Assembly: GCA_015661405.1 (NCBI GenBank)
Contig: JACWMK010000006.1
Coordinates: forward strand, 1 to 64,000
Direction: 5' to 3'
DNA from: Methanobacterium sp.
GTDB lineage: Archaea; Methanobacteriota; Methanobacteria; Methanobacteriales; Methanobacteriaceae
Length of the DNA stretch: 64,000 nucleotides
Part shown: positions 9,894-19,531 of the stretch, piece after piece
Layout: each line of letters opens with the position of its first letter
Numbering within the stretch: position 1 is the first letter of the stretch
Notes under the pieces: model-generated
Told to the model about the DNA's origin: nothing
Seen by the model: only the letters and a program-made list of their open reading frames with translations
Database searches by the model: none
Program-made: the position numbers and the translations under genes

Positions 9894-10040
9894 ATGGCTA
9901 AATTTGAAGAAGCAGAAAATAGATTGTTCAAGGTCAAAATTTGTCTTAAATGTAACGCGAGAAATCCACCAACCGCTAAAACCTGCCGGAAATGTGGTTA
10001 TAAAGGTTTAAGGTACAAAGCTAAAGAACCAAGGGGATAA
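9894..10040 (+). CDS. rpl40e: 50S ribosomal protein L40e
   Basis: A short gene for the 48-residue ribosomal protein L40e. Two knuckles, CLKC and CRKC, form the zinc ribbon, and the basic tail [11 protein letters not shown] is characteristic. ATG at 9894 follows an excellent Shine-Dalgarno (GGAGG) that overlaps the end of tsr3, so translation of the two is probably coupled. Confidence 0.95.
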   Translation: MAKFEEAENRLFKVKICLKCNARNPPTAKTCRKCGYKGLRYKAKEPRG

Positions 10041-10192
10041 ACTTATCCCTACAAAAATTTTTTTTAACTTATTATAAAAAAACCTCAAATTTTTAGATTT
10101 ATTTAAAAATATAATTTTTTTCACCATAAATAGAAAACAGAAAATTTTTATTTAATGTATTTTTATATTTAAACAATTTTTTTAAGTGATTT

Positions 10193-10933
10193 ATGATGAA
10201 CGTAGAAGACTATATCAGGGAATTACTAAATACCAGGAAGATACATCTTACTCTTATTGATCCTGAGGAACAAAAACCTGATGAAGCAGTTCATACAGCA
10301 CAGAATGCAGTGCTCGGTGGTACTGATGGTATAATGCTGGGTGGTTCAACAACAAATTCCAGTGAACTGGATGCTACTGCAAAAGCGCTCCGAGAGAATG
10401 TTGAGGTTCCTATAATATTATTTCCAGGCAATATAAGTGGAGTAAGCAAATATGCGGATGCAATATTTTTCATGAGTTTATTAAATTCCACTAATCCTTA
10501 CTGGATTACTGGAGCACAGGCTTTGGGTGCTCCAATTATAAAAAAGTTAGGTATTGAAACCATTTCTATGGGTTATCTGGTGGTTGAACCGGGAGGAACC
10601 GTTGGTTTTGTGGGTGATGCTAAATTAATACCCCGATCAAAACCAGATATTGCGGTGGCTTATGCGATAGCTGCAGAGTTTATGGGAATGAAATTATTTT
10701 ATCTGGAAGCGGGATCCGGTGCCAGTCAACATATCCCACCTGAAATGATTGCTAAAATAAAAAAATTTACGGATTTAATAGTTATTGTTGGAGGTGGAAT
10801 AAGAAATGGAACTACCGCTGCAGAGGTGGCGAAAGCTGGTGCGGATATTATTGTAACGGGTACAGTAGTTGAAAATAGTTCTAAAGTTGAAGATAAGATA
10901 AAAGAACTAGTTACAGGTATTAGATCAATTTAA
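10193..10933 (+). CDS. Geranylgeranylglyceryl phosphate synthase
   Basis: GGGP synthase (EC 2.5.1.41) joins geranylgeranyl diphosphate to sn-glycerol-1-phosphate, the first committed step of archaeal ether-lipid synthesis. The 246-residue TIM barrel is of standard length. Visible motifs are the N-terminal LTLIDPEEQ, GGSTT, the EAGSGA loop and the phosphate-binding VGGGIRNG near the C-terminus. The start is ATG 10193 or the adjacent ATG 10196. It is a single gene flanked by AT-rich spacers. Confidence 0.95.
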   Translation: MMNVEDYIRELLNTRKIHLTLIDPEEQKPDEAVHTAQNAVLGGTDGIMLGGSTTNSSELDATAKALRENVEVPIILFPGNISGVSKYADAIFFMSLLNSTNPYWITGAQALGAPIIKKLGIETISMGYLVVEPGGTVGFVGDAKLIPRSKPDIAVAYAIAAEFMGMKLFYLEAGSGASQHIPPEMIAKIKKFTDLIVIVGGGIRNGTTAAEVAKAGADIIVTGTVVENSSKVEDKIKELVTGIRSI

Positions 10934-11081
10934 ATTAGATTTATACTTTTTTTATTAATTATTTTTTATATTCCATAAACTAGGGTGAAATAGATTTATA
11001 TCTACTTTTTTAATCATAATTTGAAATTCCTAAATATAATTAAATAATTTAAGGAACATAATTAAATTCGGTGAAACTAGC

Positions 11082-11771
11082 ATGACTGAAAGTATGTGTG
11101 ATGTGCATGAATATAGTATGGTTTCTCAAAAGATTAAAGAGAAATTAGGTTTAAATAAATCTCCAGTTGCTATTAAATTCGTTTTAAGACAAGAAGATAT
11201 TCCTGAAGGCATTAAAAAGATAAGTGAAATCATCCGGCACTGTGAAATGGTTCAAAAAGCAGCGATGGGTGAAACATTCTATGCAACTGTTGAAGAACAA
11301 TCTTGTAAAGGTGGAGCAGCTGCTCTTGGGCTTATGGAGGCTCCTGAGAAAGTTAAAACTGGTGAAATGTATCAAGGTTTAGGAAGATTTGCCAGTTTAG
11401 GGTCAGCTAAACGAACCATAGACGATATACCAAAGATTGAAACTATGATGTATGCATTAATATATGCTCCATTAGAAGAAGCTAATTTTGATCCAGATGT
11501 AATTGTAGTAATCAGCAATCCTGCACAAGCCATGCAACTCGCGCAAGCTATGGTGTACACCTTAGGTGGTAGGATAGAAGCTGATTTTTCAGGTATTCAA
11601 TCCATTTGTGCTGATGCTGTGGCTGGTCCTTTCACACGAAAAAGACCCAATTTTACCATGGGATGCAGTGGATCTAGAAAATTTGCTGGAATAAAACCTG
11701 AAGAAGTAATTGTAGGTATGAACGGTGAAAATATTGGATGTATAGTAAATGCTTTAGAAAGTATGGGGTGA
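11082..11771 (+). CDS. DUF169 family protein
   Basis: A 229-residue protein of the DUF169 family, common in methanogens and other anaerobes and without an assigned reaction. N-terminal SPVAIKF, a conserved cysteine in EEQSCKGGAAALG and another in FTMGCSGSRKF are the family hallmarks, suggesting a metal or cofactor site. It is soluble. The 66-residue gene at 11778 starts 6 bases after the stop and is probably co-translated. Confidence 0.85.
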   Translation: MTESMCDVHEYSMVSQKIKEKLGLNKSPVAIKFVLRQEDIPEGIKKISEIIRHCEMVQKAAMGETFYATVEEQSCKGGAAALGLMEAPEKVKTGEMYQGLGRFASLGSAKRTIDDIPKIETMMYALIYAPLEEANFDPDVIVVISNPAQAMQLAQAMVYTLGGRIEADFSGIQSICADAVAGPFTRKRPNFTMGCSGSRKFAGIKPEEVIVGMNGENIGCIVNALESMG

Positions 11772-11777
11772 TTTATT

Positions 11778-11978
11778 ATGAGTGAAACCGAAGTATTTGA
11801 AATATTAGATGAAGCCAAAGAATTATCTGAAAAAATGATGGAATATAAAAAACAAGCTGATAAGGATTTAATGCTTGTTTGGATGTATAACATTTTGGAA
11901 TTAGTTATGAAAATGGGTAAAGCTGTTGAAGAGCTTGACGATAGATTTGAACTTATGGAAGAAAGTTTAGAGAAATGA
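11778..11978 (+). CDS. Small acidic helical protein downstream of DUF169
   Basis: A 66-residue, almost wholly helical and strongly charged protein with heptad-like spacing (EILDEAKELSEKMMEYKK...), likely a short coiled coil. I do not recognise a family. Its position 6 bases after the DUF169 gene suggests a partner or assembly factor; that is inference from context only. Confidence 0.7.
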   Translation: MSETEVFEILDEAKELSEKMMEYKKQADKDLMLVWMYNILELVMKMGKAVEELDDRFELMEESLEK

Positions 11979-12099
11979 AATAAAAAAATCTTCATTTTTT
12001 TAAATTTTAATTAAAATAAAATTTTTTTAACCCTAATTTTTTTATATCACTTATTATTTTTCTTGATTAATTAGGATCTACTTATTTAAATCTGAATTT

Positions 12100-13656
12100 T
12101 TAATTTACTTGCAAATTTTGTTCTTTCATTAATTCTTTAATCCTTAATAATGTTGAATCAACAAGGGAAATTGTTGCAGAGTATTTTTTCTCCACAGCTT
12201 TATCTCTAATAATTTTAAGTGATTCATTCACTTGATTCAGTAATTTAGGTAGAACTGTGGCATTTAACTCACTCCATACAGATATTCTTCCAATTTCTCC
12301 TAGATACTTCACTGCATTATTTGTAATTTCATTAAGATTCTCTTCTAATGTAGCTAAACCTAAATATTTAAGATAATTAATGATTCTAATAGTAGTTTTG
12401 GGTAGATCATTCCTTGCAGTATATTTTCCCATATCTCCAATAGAATTTACAGCGTAAAAAACTGATTGATTTAATCCATATTTTATTGCTAACTTACCTA
12501 TTTCTTGGATGGAACCGGCCATCCAAACAGTCTCTTCCAATCCCTGTAGGGCATGTTTAGAAGAGTCTCTTCCAATTATTCCTAAAGAGTTAACACTCAC
12601 ACTTGTTACAAAATCAAGCTTCCTTTTAGCTGAGTTTCTTCCAATTTCTGCAATAAGATCAGTTATTACCATCTCGACATCTTCCATTTCTCGCCTTATT
12701 GCTGATCTACCAATGTTTTTAATGGAATTCACTGCTTCACCAGCTAAATTTTCAATTTCACGTTCAACCGCCAGTTTACCAACTATGAATATCACGTTTA
12801 CTACTTCTTCAATTGAATCCTCGTCTTCACGGCTTGCAGCTAATCTCCCCACTCTTTCAAGATGAGTTAATATATGTTTAGTAATTATTCCTTCATCCTT
12901 ACTAAATTCATTATTCTTTAATATATCAACCATATAATTCTCTAAAACTTTCAAACCATACCGCATAGTCCCATAATCATATTTCATCATAGAACTATGT
13001 ATAATATCAATAATAGGTTGAATAGGATCTACATCAAATTCAATTACAGGTTTAAGAATATCTGAATATATATAAGAATAGTTTAAAGATGTTGCATTAG
13101 TATCTGCAATTTTCTCATAATCGGATACACCGGATAAGATGTTTTCTTTGGTTATTTTCCTTGCAAAGCTATTTATCACTGTTGATGATTTCATAATATC
13201 TAGAGCACTTATAAGATAAAGTATCAAAGCTCCAAATGCGAATATCGCAAGTAGATAAGAAATCCATATAGTGGTCTCAAAATTTGAAGTACCAGTAGCC
13301 GCTATAACATCTATGAATTTAAGAATAGTCAATCCATAAGTGATGGCTGAGACGTATGTTCCAACAATAATCCAAATAATTGGAGATTCTTTGAATATAT
13401 CAATAACACGGGTAGAATAAGTTGAAGCGGTGAGTTGAATCACTACTAAACTCAGTGTTATAACTATAGCTATTACTGTGGCTTCACTTTGAATTAGAGA
13501 TGATAAAAAGAATTTAACACTTTCAATTTGGGAATACGCAAATGCTGGGGTGAATATATATATAATTACGGAGGAAACGGTTATGAAAACCGCGAAAAAA
13601 CCAAAATAAATTGTTAATGCTAAAGGTAATTTATTTGAGAAGAACACTTTAAACAC
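12100..13656 (-). CDS. DUF2254-like membrane protein with nine 23-residue tandem repeats
   Basis: A 518-residue protein. The N-terminal part holds four hydrophobic helices (about 12-38, 58-78, 93-112, 130-152) resembling DUF2254 membrane proteins. Residues 269 to about 478 are nine tandem repeats, each beginning with (I/V/M/L)G(R/K) followed by S/A-rich and charged positions. Repeats start at 269, 292, 315, 338, 361, 386, 409, 432 and 455, exactly 23 residues apart except one of 25. This would form a helical solenoid on one side of the membrane. Function unknown. Confidence 0.75.
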   Translation of the reverse strand: MFKVFFSNKLPLALTIYFGFFAVFITVSSVIIYIFTPAFAYSQIESVKFFLSSLIQSEATVIAIVITLSLVVIQLTASTYSTRVIDIFKESPIIWIIVGTYVSAITYGLTILKFIDVIAATGTSNFETTIWISYLLAIFAFGALILYLISALDIMKSSTVINSFARKITKENILSGVSDYEKIADTNATSLNYSYIYSDILKPVIEFDVDPIQPIIDIIHSSMMKYDYGTMRYGLKVLENYMVDILKNNEFSKDEGIITKHILTHLERVGRLAASREDEDSIEEVVNVIFIVGKLAVEREIENLAGEAVNSIKNIGRSAIRREMEDVEMVITDLIAEIGRNSAKRKLDFVTSVSVNSLGIIGRDSSKHALQGLEETVWMAGSIQEIGKLAIKYGLNQSVFYAVNSIGDMGKYTARNDLPKTTIRIINYLKYLGLATLEENLNEITNNAVKYLGEIGRISVWSELNATVLPKLLNQVNESLKIIRDKAVEKKYSATISLVDSTLLRIKELMKEQNLQVN

Positions 13657-13821
13657 GACTAATTAATTATTTGACGTTAATTATTGATATAATATTCCAT
13701 TGAATCTATTTTTAGTTTAAATTGAATAAATGGAACCTTAAAATTTCAAAAATATTATTATCAGTTTTCATTTTAAGAAAAAAAAATTTTAAATTAAAAC
13801 ATTTTTTTAAAAACAAAAAAA

Positions 13822-14670
13822 TTATAAGATTTGATGATACTTCAAAAAGGCTTTCATCTGGTTGTAAGAAACGTCAACACTTTCTTTTGATGCTACACCA
13901 TCTGGTGATTCAACCTCACATATTACAGATGGAATTTTATGGGAATTACATAATACTATTAACATTCCAGCATACTGAATCAAAGCTAGTAATGTAGAAT
14001 TAGTTATCTTATTTATATAAACTGCTATCTTGGAACTTGCAATTTTCGGATAATAAATTACGGAGTTTTTAGCTGGATCAGTGCTAGTGCTATGACAATC
14101 AGCCAATGAGACAATATCCAATGACTGAATAGTTTTAAACACTATGTTAGCGGGATTTTCAGGAATATTAGCAATTAAATTTAAGTTTTCACCATTAAAG
14201 AGTTTATTATTCTCTGCACTAGCCTCAGGTGCTATAAATGGAATAATGTAAACTGTTCCATTGATTTTTTTATTATATAATTCATTTATGAGTATTAATG
14301 CACCTATTTGTGGTGCTAATTCATCTCCATGCATACCCGCTGTGATCATCACCCTAGGTTTTAATCCATCTCCAAGAGTTATTAAAGGAGTACCCTCTTT
14401 TGCAGCTTTTAGAATATCATCAGTTAAAGGTTTTTTTGGAAGATAAGGCCTTAGTGCATCGTTTTTAGTCACATCACCACCCGCGACATCGTTTATTATA
14501 TCTAATTTAAAACTATTTTCATCATTAATTTGATTAATAATTTCTCCATGGTTTTCCAATGAGTGTTTAATATTGTTAAACCAATAATAAATATAGCCCA
14601 TTATTACGTAAAAATAGATTTCCCTACTTTTTGGCAAGGTTCCATCTTTGAATAAAGTTATTTTTTTCAT
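13822..14670 (-). CDS. M14-like zinc hydrolase (succinylglutamate desuccinylase/aspartoacylase family)
   Basis: A 282-residue zinc-dependent amidohydrolase or carboxypeptidase. The zinc ligands are visible as H114 and E117 in AGMHGDE and H193 in DCHS; E252 or E254 in CEVES is the likely catalytic glutamate. No signal peptide is clear, so it probably acts in the cytoplasm. The first 60 residues are not conserved-looking and the true start may be internal. It follows a MobA-like nucleotidyltransferase. I recall that a zinc peptidase and a MobA-like protein are associated with pseudomurein genes, but cannot check that here. Confidence 0.8.
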   Translation of the reverse strand: MKKITLFKDGTLPKSREIYFYVIMGYIYYWFNNIKHSLENHGEIINQINDENSFKLDIINDVAGGDVTKNDALRPYLPKKPLTDDILKAAKEGTPLITLGDGLKPRVMITAGMHGDELAPQIGALILINELYNKKINGTVYIIPFIAPEASAENNKLFNGENLNLIANIPENPANIVFKTIQSLDIVSLADCHSTSTDPAKNSVIYYPKIASSKIAVYINKITNSTLLALIQYAGMLIVLCNSHKIPSVICEVESPDGVASKESVDVSYNQMKAFLKYHQIL

Positions 14671-14789
14671 ATAAATCTAATTACCTATATTTGAGAATTA
14701 TTTTTATAAAATTAATTCTTTTAAATTCATTAAAAAAAACCTATTTTTATAACATTAGAGTTTCAAAGAATTTTTTATTCCTTAATTAT

Positions 14790-15440
14790 TTATTCTGTTT
14801 CCTTTAAAACAGTAATATAATCATCCCATCGATTAATATTCATTTTTTCTAATGAATTATGAGGATTAACACCATAATAAATCACCCCATCTTCTAACAT
14901 ATTATTCAGTATGGGGTTTAAATTATCTTCTTTACCAGGCAAATATTTTTTTAAAAGCTTTGAATGACATACAAAAGGCATTCCTAAACCCTTGGTTGAG
15001 TCAAGATATCCGCTCTTTCCCCTTGCCAGTATAGTAACCATATTTTTTTCAGAATTATGAGCATTAATTAGATTATTTAAAGTATCTGCCGAAACAGTGG
15101 GTTGATCTGCAGCGGTACATAAACATAATCCGGATTTAACATTTTTGACACCGTTTAAAAGAGTATCGGATAGTTCTATATTTAAATCGGGGTTAACTAT
15201 AATTTTAATTTTCAAGTCAAGATAATCGGATAGAACCCTTTTTATTTCATCGCTTAAATATCCTAGCACAATAATTAATTCCTCAACTCCAGTATTCTTC
15301 ACATTTTCTAGCGTTTTAATTATTACTGGTTTACCATGGATGTCCAGGAGAAGTTTATGTTTAATGTCTAATCCTCGAGCTTTTTGATCATCACTCATTC
15401 GCTTATTTTTACCCGCCGCGGTTATAATCGCTGAAACCAT
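14790..15440 (-). CDS. MobA-like NTP transferase
   Basis: A 216-residue nucleotidyltransferase of the GT-A/MobA-like fold. The nucleotide-binding loop is AAGKNKRM at 8-15, the adjoining lysine lies in HKLLLD near 29, and the metal-binding aspartate is in AADQP at 110-114. Family members make NDP-sugars or molybdopterin dinucleotides. No molybdenum cofactor gene is nearby, and its neighbours include a zinc hydrolase and a Mur-ligase-like protein. I therefore favour sugar activation for the cell wall over cofactor synthesis, as inference. Confidence 0.8.
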   Translation of the reverse strand: MVSAIITAAGKNKRMSDDQKARGLDIKHKLLLDIHGKPVIIKTLENVKNTGVEELIIVLGYLSDEIKRVLSDYLDLKIKIIVNPDLNIELSDTLLNGVKNVKSGLCLCTAADQPTVSADTLNNLINAHNSEKNMVTILARGKSGYLDSTKGLGMPFVCHSKLLKKYLPGKEDNLNPILNNMLEDGVIYYGVNPHNSLEKMNINRWDDYITVLKETE

Positions 15441-15521
15441 TATTGAATCACATTTCTAAAAGTTAAATCTAATTTAAATTATATTTAAAAATAAGTTATA
15501 TTAAAAAAAAATAAAAAAAAT

Positions 15522-16700
15522 TTAGGGTAATAACTCAGTAATCTGACAATATATAGGTGCGTCTTCACCAGTTCCATTCATCCAAATTGTTATTTTCACG
15601 GGATAATTCAGAGTATTGTAAACAGTTACTCCATCTGTTAAACTCGCGTCATCATTTATAACATTTTCATAATCCATACTCATACCTGTGGGTAATGGAA
15701 ATCCTGCAGCCAAAGAAGCATCTCTTATAGCTCTTCCAGGGGGACAAGTACCATGATCTGCCCATCCAGTTCCTTGAGTGGGATCTGGATCATACACTGA
15801 AACATATGATACATTTTCAGTTCCATAACCTGTACAGTGAGGTGGGATTATAGTATTATTCCAAGCTTGAATAAATGCCTGAGCATTCTCTACCCGGGCA
15901 GCATTATCCATATCAGAATAAAAATTCATAATAGTTTGATCAGTGGATACAACCACTTCATTAGTTCCACTATTATAAACCATTATAGACTCATTACTGG
16001 TAGGTTCACGTGATTGTATATAACTTGAAATATTATCTCCAAAATCTCTTGTTATTTCATCCGGTGTAACCATGTTTCTACCGTCACTAAAATTACTTAA
16101 ACCATAATCTAAAGTTACATTATCCCCAACATTGCTATTGTTATACCAAGTTTCAAAGTCATTAAGATCCATATATTCATTAGGAATCGTTTCATTACTA
16201 AAATCCTGAACAGAAACTGTTGTAGTCTTATTATTTTGTATTAGTTGAATACTACCGTTATTTTTCACTGCTATTGTATATGGCGTAACATACCCATATA
16301 TAAATGTGCTAGGGGGATTCACAGCTAATTTATTATTTTGAACAGTCAACATTCCCGGCCCAGTAAACCCTTCAGCATCTCCATTATTAGATATATCACT
16401 ATTAACAACAGCATCAACGGGAGTTGGAACAGCTCCAGTTACTAAACTAGTGAAGAGTTCTATATAATTCTGGTTTAAAGCAGCTTGCACTAAGTATTTT
16501 GGATGATATAACACTGGAACTTTATGGAGAGTATTATCATTAATTACATTAGTACCATTCAAAACTGTAGATCCTATAGGAAGGGCTGCAATTTCTTCAG
16601 GACTCTGTGAAGGTATATGAACACCCATAGCATTTCCAAAAGGATACATTACTGCAGCGACTAAAATTAATATTATCAATATAAATAATGGATTTTTCAC
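15522..16700 (-). CDS. Exported protein of unknown function with N-terminal membrane anchor
   Basis: A 392-residue protein I do not recognise. Residues 4-21 are a hydrophobic signal or anchor, and the rest is Asn/Thr/Ser-rich with many N-x-S/T sites, as in archaeal surface proteins. Three cysteines lie in PPHCTGYG, HGTCPPG and IYCQ. The start used is GTG at 16700. A better Shine-Dalgarno (GGAG at about 16725) precedes an ATG that soon hits a stop, so the start is uncertain. It sits between the Mur-like ligase and the MobA-like gene. Confidence 0.6.
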   Translation of the reverse strand: MKNPLFILIILILVAAVMYPFGNAMGVHIPSQSPEEIAALPIGSTVLNGTNVINDNTLHKVPVLYHPKYLVQAALNQNYIELFTSLVTGAVPTPVDAVVNSDISNNGDAEGFTGPGMLTVQNNKLAVNPPSTFIYGYVTPYTIAVKNNGSIQLIQNNKTTTVSVQDFSNETIPNEYMDLNDFETWYNNSNVGDNVTLDYGLSNFSDGRNMVTPDEITRDFGDNISSYIQSREPTSNESIMVYNSGTNEVVVSTDQTIMNFYSDMDNAARVENAQAFIQAWNNTIIPPHCTGYGTENVSYVSVYDPDPTQGTGWADHGTCPPGRAIRDASLAAGFPLPTGMSMDYENVINDDASLTDGVTVYNTLNYPVKITIWMNGTGEDAPIYCQITELLP

Positions 16701-16957
16701 TAAATTTGGCAGAACATCACACTCCTACTGCAAAATCTGATATTACTTTGTTTATATTATTTTCAGGGTCGTAAATCATATAATTAAAAAAAATTTTAGA
16801 TAAGAAAACTAAAAAAAATATAGATATTTTCATCACAAAATCATATTCTTTACTACTTTTGTTTAAATGTAAAGTATTTATCAATACCTTTCGTATTATT
16901 TATCCTATTTATATATTTTTTGATTACTACTAAAATTTTATTCATTGCCCCAATTTA

Positions 16958-18190
16958 TTAAAACATTTTTTCATTCACATTGATATGTTCTAAAATTTCT
17001 TTTATCTTCATTATTTTATCCTGACCATTGCCACCGATAAAAATAGTTGAATCCTTTTTAATCCAATCAATCGTAAACTCTACCACTTCTTTAATATCAT
17101 TTAATATTTGAATGGGTCCATTATAACCGTTATTTATTAGCAATTCTTCAGCTTGAATAGTAGTGTTATCCAAACCCGGGAATAAACCTATTAACTTAGG
17201 GTTAACTTTAGATGCTTCTTCGAATATATCATACCTCCAATATTCATTTCGCCGAGGAGTTCCTAATATAACTACATCAAATTTTTCTTCTGAAAGGACG
17301 GCAGTGATTGCAGAGATGTTGTCAGTTTTCCCAATTACAATCTTAGATTTTCCGATATTTAACTCATTTATTCTTCCGGGTACAGGCGTAAAAGACTTTA
17401 ATGACTCATTAATATTTTCTTTTGGTATATTTAAAATTTTAGCAACTGCTGCTGCTGCTGCTGCGTTTTGACGGTTGAATTTTCCGAATAAATTCAGCTC
17501 TCCAAGGTAATAATCAAAAAAGAAGGTTTCCTCAGCAAAATTCCCCATACCAGATAATATTTTATCATTAATATTTAAAACAGCTTTTTTTTCTTTCAAA
17601 AATGTTTGTATTGAGTTCTGATAATTCTGCATTGATTTATGCACATTCAGATGGTCATATCCAAGATTAGTTACCACTAGTAAATCGAAATCAAAATTAT
17701 GAGCGCAGAAATCTAAAGTCATATCACAGACTTCAACGATTAGAATATCATAATTTTTTTCTGATGATTCTAAAATAAGTTCAGTGTATCCGTCAAAACC
17801 TCCCCCTGCATTTCCACCTATAAGAATTTTAAAGCCGTAATTTTGGAGTATTTCCTTGATCATGAAGCAAGTGGTGGTTTTACCATTAGTACCAGTTACT
17901 CCGATAGTAAAAATAGATTTATGATTATTAATTACATCCGAGAAAAGCTTATTATTAGATTTGAATTCTTTAAAAGCTTCAATATTCCATAAACTGGGGC
18001 TTAAAATCACAGCATCTGCGGAATTTATTTTATCCAAATCATGGTTACCAAGTTCAAGTTCAAAATCATGATCGCTTTCTATGGTTAGTTCTTCATTCAT
18101 ATCAGATGCATAAACATGGTATCCATGGTTTAAAAGAGAATGTAAAGCTTTTTTACCCTCTACACCTAATCCTATTACTGCAATTTTCAT
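16958..18190 (-). CDS. Mur ligase family protein, candidate coenzyme F430 synthetase (CfbE)
   Basis: A 410-residue Mur-type ATP-dependent ligase with a MurC/MurD-like order: an N-terminal Rossmann domain (IGLGVEGKKAL, 6-16), a central ATPase domain with P-loop GTNGKTT at 100-106, and a C-terminal domain. The DH in VVTNLGYDHL and the NRQNAAAAAAVAK segment are family hallmarks. CfbE, the last enzyme of coenzyme F430 synthesis, is a Mur ligase of this size, so that is one candidate; a pseudomurein ligase is the other. No other cfb gene is nearby. It is shorter than the three ligases at 56.9-61.6 kb. Confidence 0.7.
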   Translation of the reverse strand: MKIAVIGLGVEGKKALHSLLNHGYHVYASDMNEELTIESDHDFELELGNHDLDKINSADAVILSPSLWNIEAFKEFKSNNKLFSDVINNHKSIFTIGVTGTNGKTTTCFMIKEILQNYGFKILIGGNAGGGFDGYTELILESSEKNYDILIVEVCDMTLDFCAHNFDFDLLVVTNLGYDHLNVHKSMQNYQNSIQTFLKEKKAVLNINDKILSGMGNFAEETFFFDYYLGELNLFGKFNRQNAAAAAAVAKILNIPKENINESLKSFTPVPGRINELNIGKSKIVIGKTDNISAITAVLSEEKFDVVILGTPRRNEYWRYDIFEEASKVNPKLIGLFPGLDNTTIQAEELLINNGYNGPIQILNDIKEVVEFTIDWIKKDSTIFIGGNGQDKIMKIKEILEHINVNEKMF

Positions 18191-18436
18191 TTTTTTTTAA
18201 CTACATATATTTAATTAATTTTAAAGGTTCTTCAAATTAATATAATATCATATTTTTTTGAAATATTTTTTTAATTGTTCAATAAATATTATGAACGTAA
18301 ACTAAAAGTAAATCAAATTTATTATACTATTTTTAATATCTCTATTTACATATATAATATAATAATCTGAATCATAAATTTCAATATTAACTCAGGAGAA
18401 CAAAAATTTAAAATTAAGTATTAATGGTGTCCAGTT

Positions 18437-19483
18437 ATGAAAAATTTAACCAGAGAAATAGTGAAACGTATAGAAAATATTTCCAGACCTGTTAAAATAA
18501 TGCACGTCTGTGGATCACATGAACATACAATAATGCAAAATGGGATAAGGTCTCTCATACCTGCAGAAGTTGAGGTAGTTGCTGGACCTGGGTGCCCTGT
18601 ATGCTGTGTTCCATCACGAGAAGTGGATGAATGTCTACAATTAGCACGGCAGGGAGTTACAATCGCTACATTCGGGGATATGCTCCGGGTTCCTGGTGCT
18701 ACTGGAACTTTAGCAGATGCTAAAGCAGACGGGGCTGATGTAAGGGTGGTGTACGGAGTTAGTAATGCAGTTGAATTAGCTGAAAAAATAGATAACGAAG
18801 TGACTTTCATGGCGGCTGGGTTTGAGACTACTGCACCTACAACTGCTTCGGAAATAGTATCTGGACCTCCAGAGAACTTTTCAGTTCTCTCCTGTCATAG
18901 GTTAATACCGCCAGCTTTGAAATTCCTCATAGAATCTGGAGAAGTTAATCTTAACGCTCTTATAGAACCCGGGCATGTATCAACTATAATTGGAACTCAT
19001 CCCTATGAAATATTCTCACAGAAGTATGGAATACCCCAAGTAGTGGCAGGTTTCAACCCATTTGATGTACTAATTGCTATTTATCTCATTTTAAAGCAGA
19101 TTAAAGAAGGTAAGGCTGAAGTTCAAAATGAATATAAAAGAGCGGTAAAAGAGGAAGGTAACTTAAAAGCACAAGAATTAATGAATGAAGTTTTCCACGT
19201 TAAAACCAGGGAATGGAGGGGATTCCCGGAGATTCCGGATTCTTTTTATGAGATAAGAAATGATTATTCTAATTTCAATGCTAGAATAAAATTTGATGTT
19301 CATGTAGAGAAAACTCAAGATGTGGTGACTGGCTGTATATGTGGTCCAATACTACGTGGAGTCTCACGTCCCGAAGAATGTAAATTATTTCGAAAAGAAT
19401 GCAACCCTGTAAATCCTATAGGTGCTTGTATGGTCAGTAAAGAGGGTACTTGTAATATAGCATATCGTTACAGTACTTTCTAA
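18437..19483 (+). CDS. hypD: Hydrogenase maturation protein HypD
   Basis: HypD is the iron-sulfur scaffold on which the Fe(CN)2CO group of [NiFe]-hydrogenase is built, together with HypC. The 348-residue length is normal. The essential cysteine is C25 in HVCGSHEH, followed by PGCPVCC at 51-57. The C-terminal cysteines in TGCICGPIL, EECK, KECN and GACM-GTC bind the 4Fe-4S cluster. No other hyp gene is in the window. It is divergent from the Mur-like gene across a 246-base AT-rich spacer. Confidence 0.97.
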   Translation: MKNLTREIVKRIENISRPVKIMHVCGSHEHTIMQNGIRSLIPAEVEVVAGPGCPVCCVPSREVDECLQLARQGVTIATFGDMLRVPGATGTLADAKADGADVRVVYGVSNAVELAEKIDNEVTFMAAGFETTAPTTASEIVSGPPENFSVLSCHRLIPPALKFLIESGEVNLNALIEPGHVSTIIGTHPYEIFSQKYGIPQVVAGFNPFDVLIAIYLILKQIKEGKAEVQNEYKRAVKEEGNLKAQELMNEVFHVKTREWRGFPEIPDSFYEIRNDYSNFNARIKFDVHVEKTQDVVTGCICGPILRGVSRPEECKLFRKECNPVNPIGACMVSKEGTCNIAYRYSTF

Positions 19484-19531
19484 GAACATTTTTTTTTAAA
19501 ATTTAAATATTTTTTTATGTGGTGATATATA

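Noticed and set aside
13722..13997. Plus-strand open frame of 91 codons
   Set aside because: It overlaps the zinc hydrolase gene antisense, is very Lys/Phe-rich from AT content and has no recognisable domain.
17448..17466. Short GCT/CTG triplet run
   Set aside because: It encodes the alanine run in the ordinary NRQNAAAAAA helix of the Mur ligase; too short to be a meaningful repeat.
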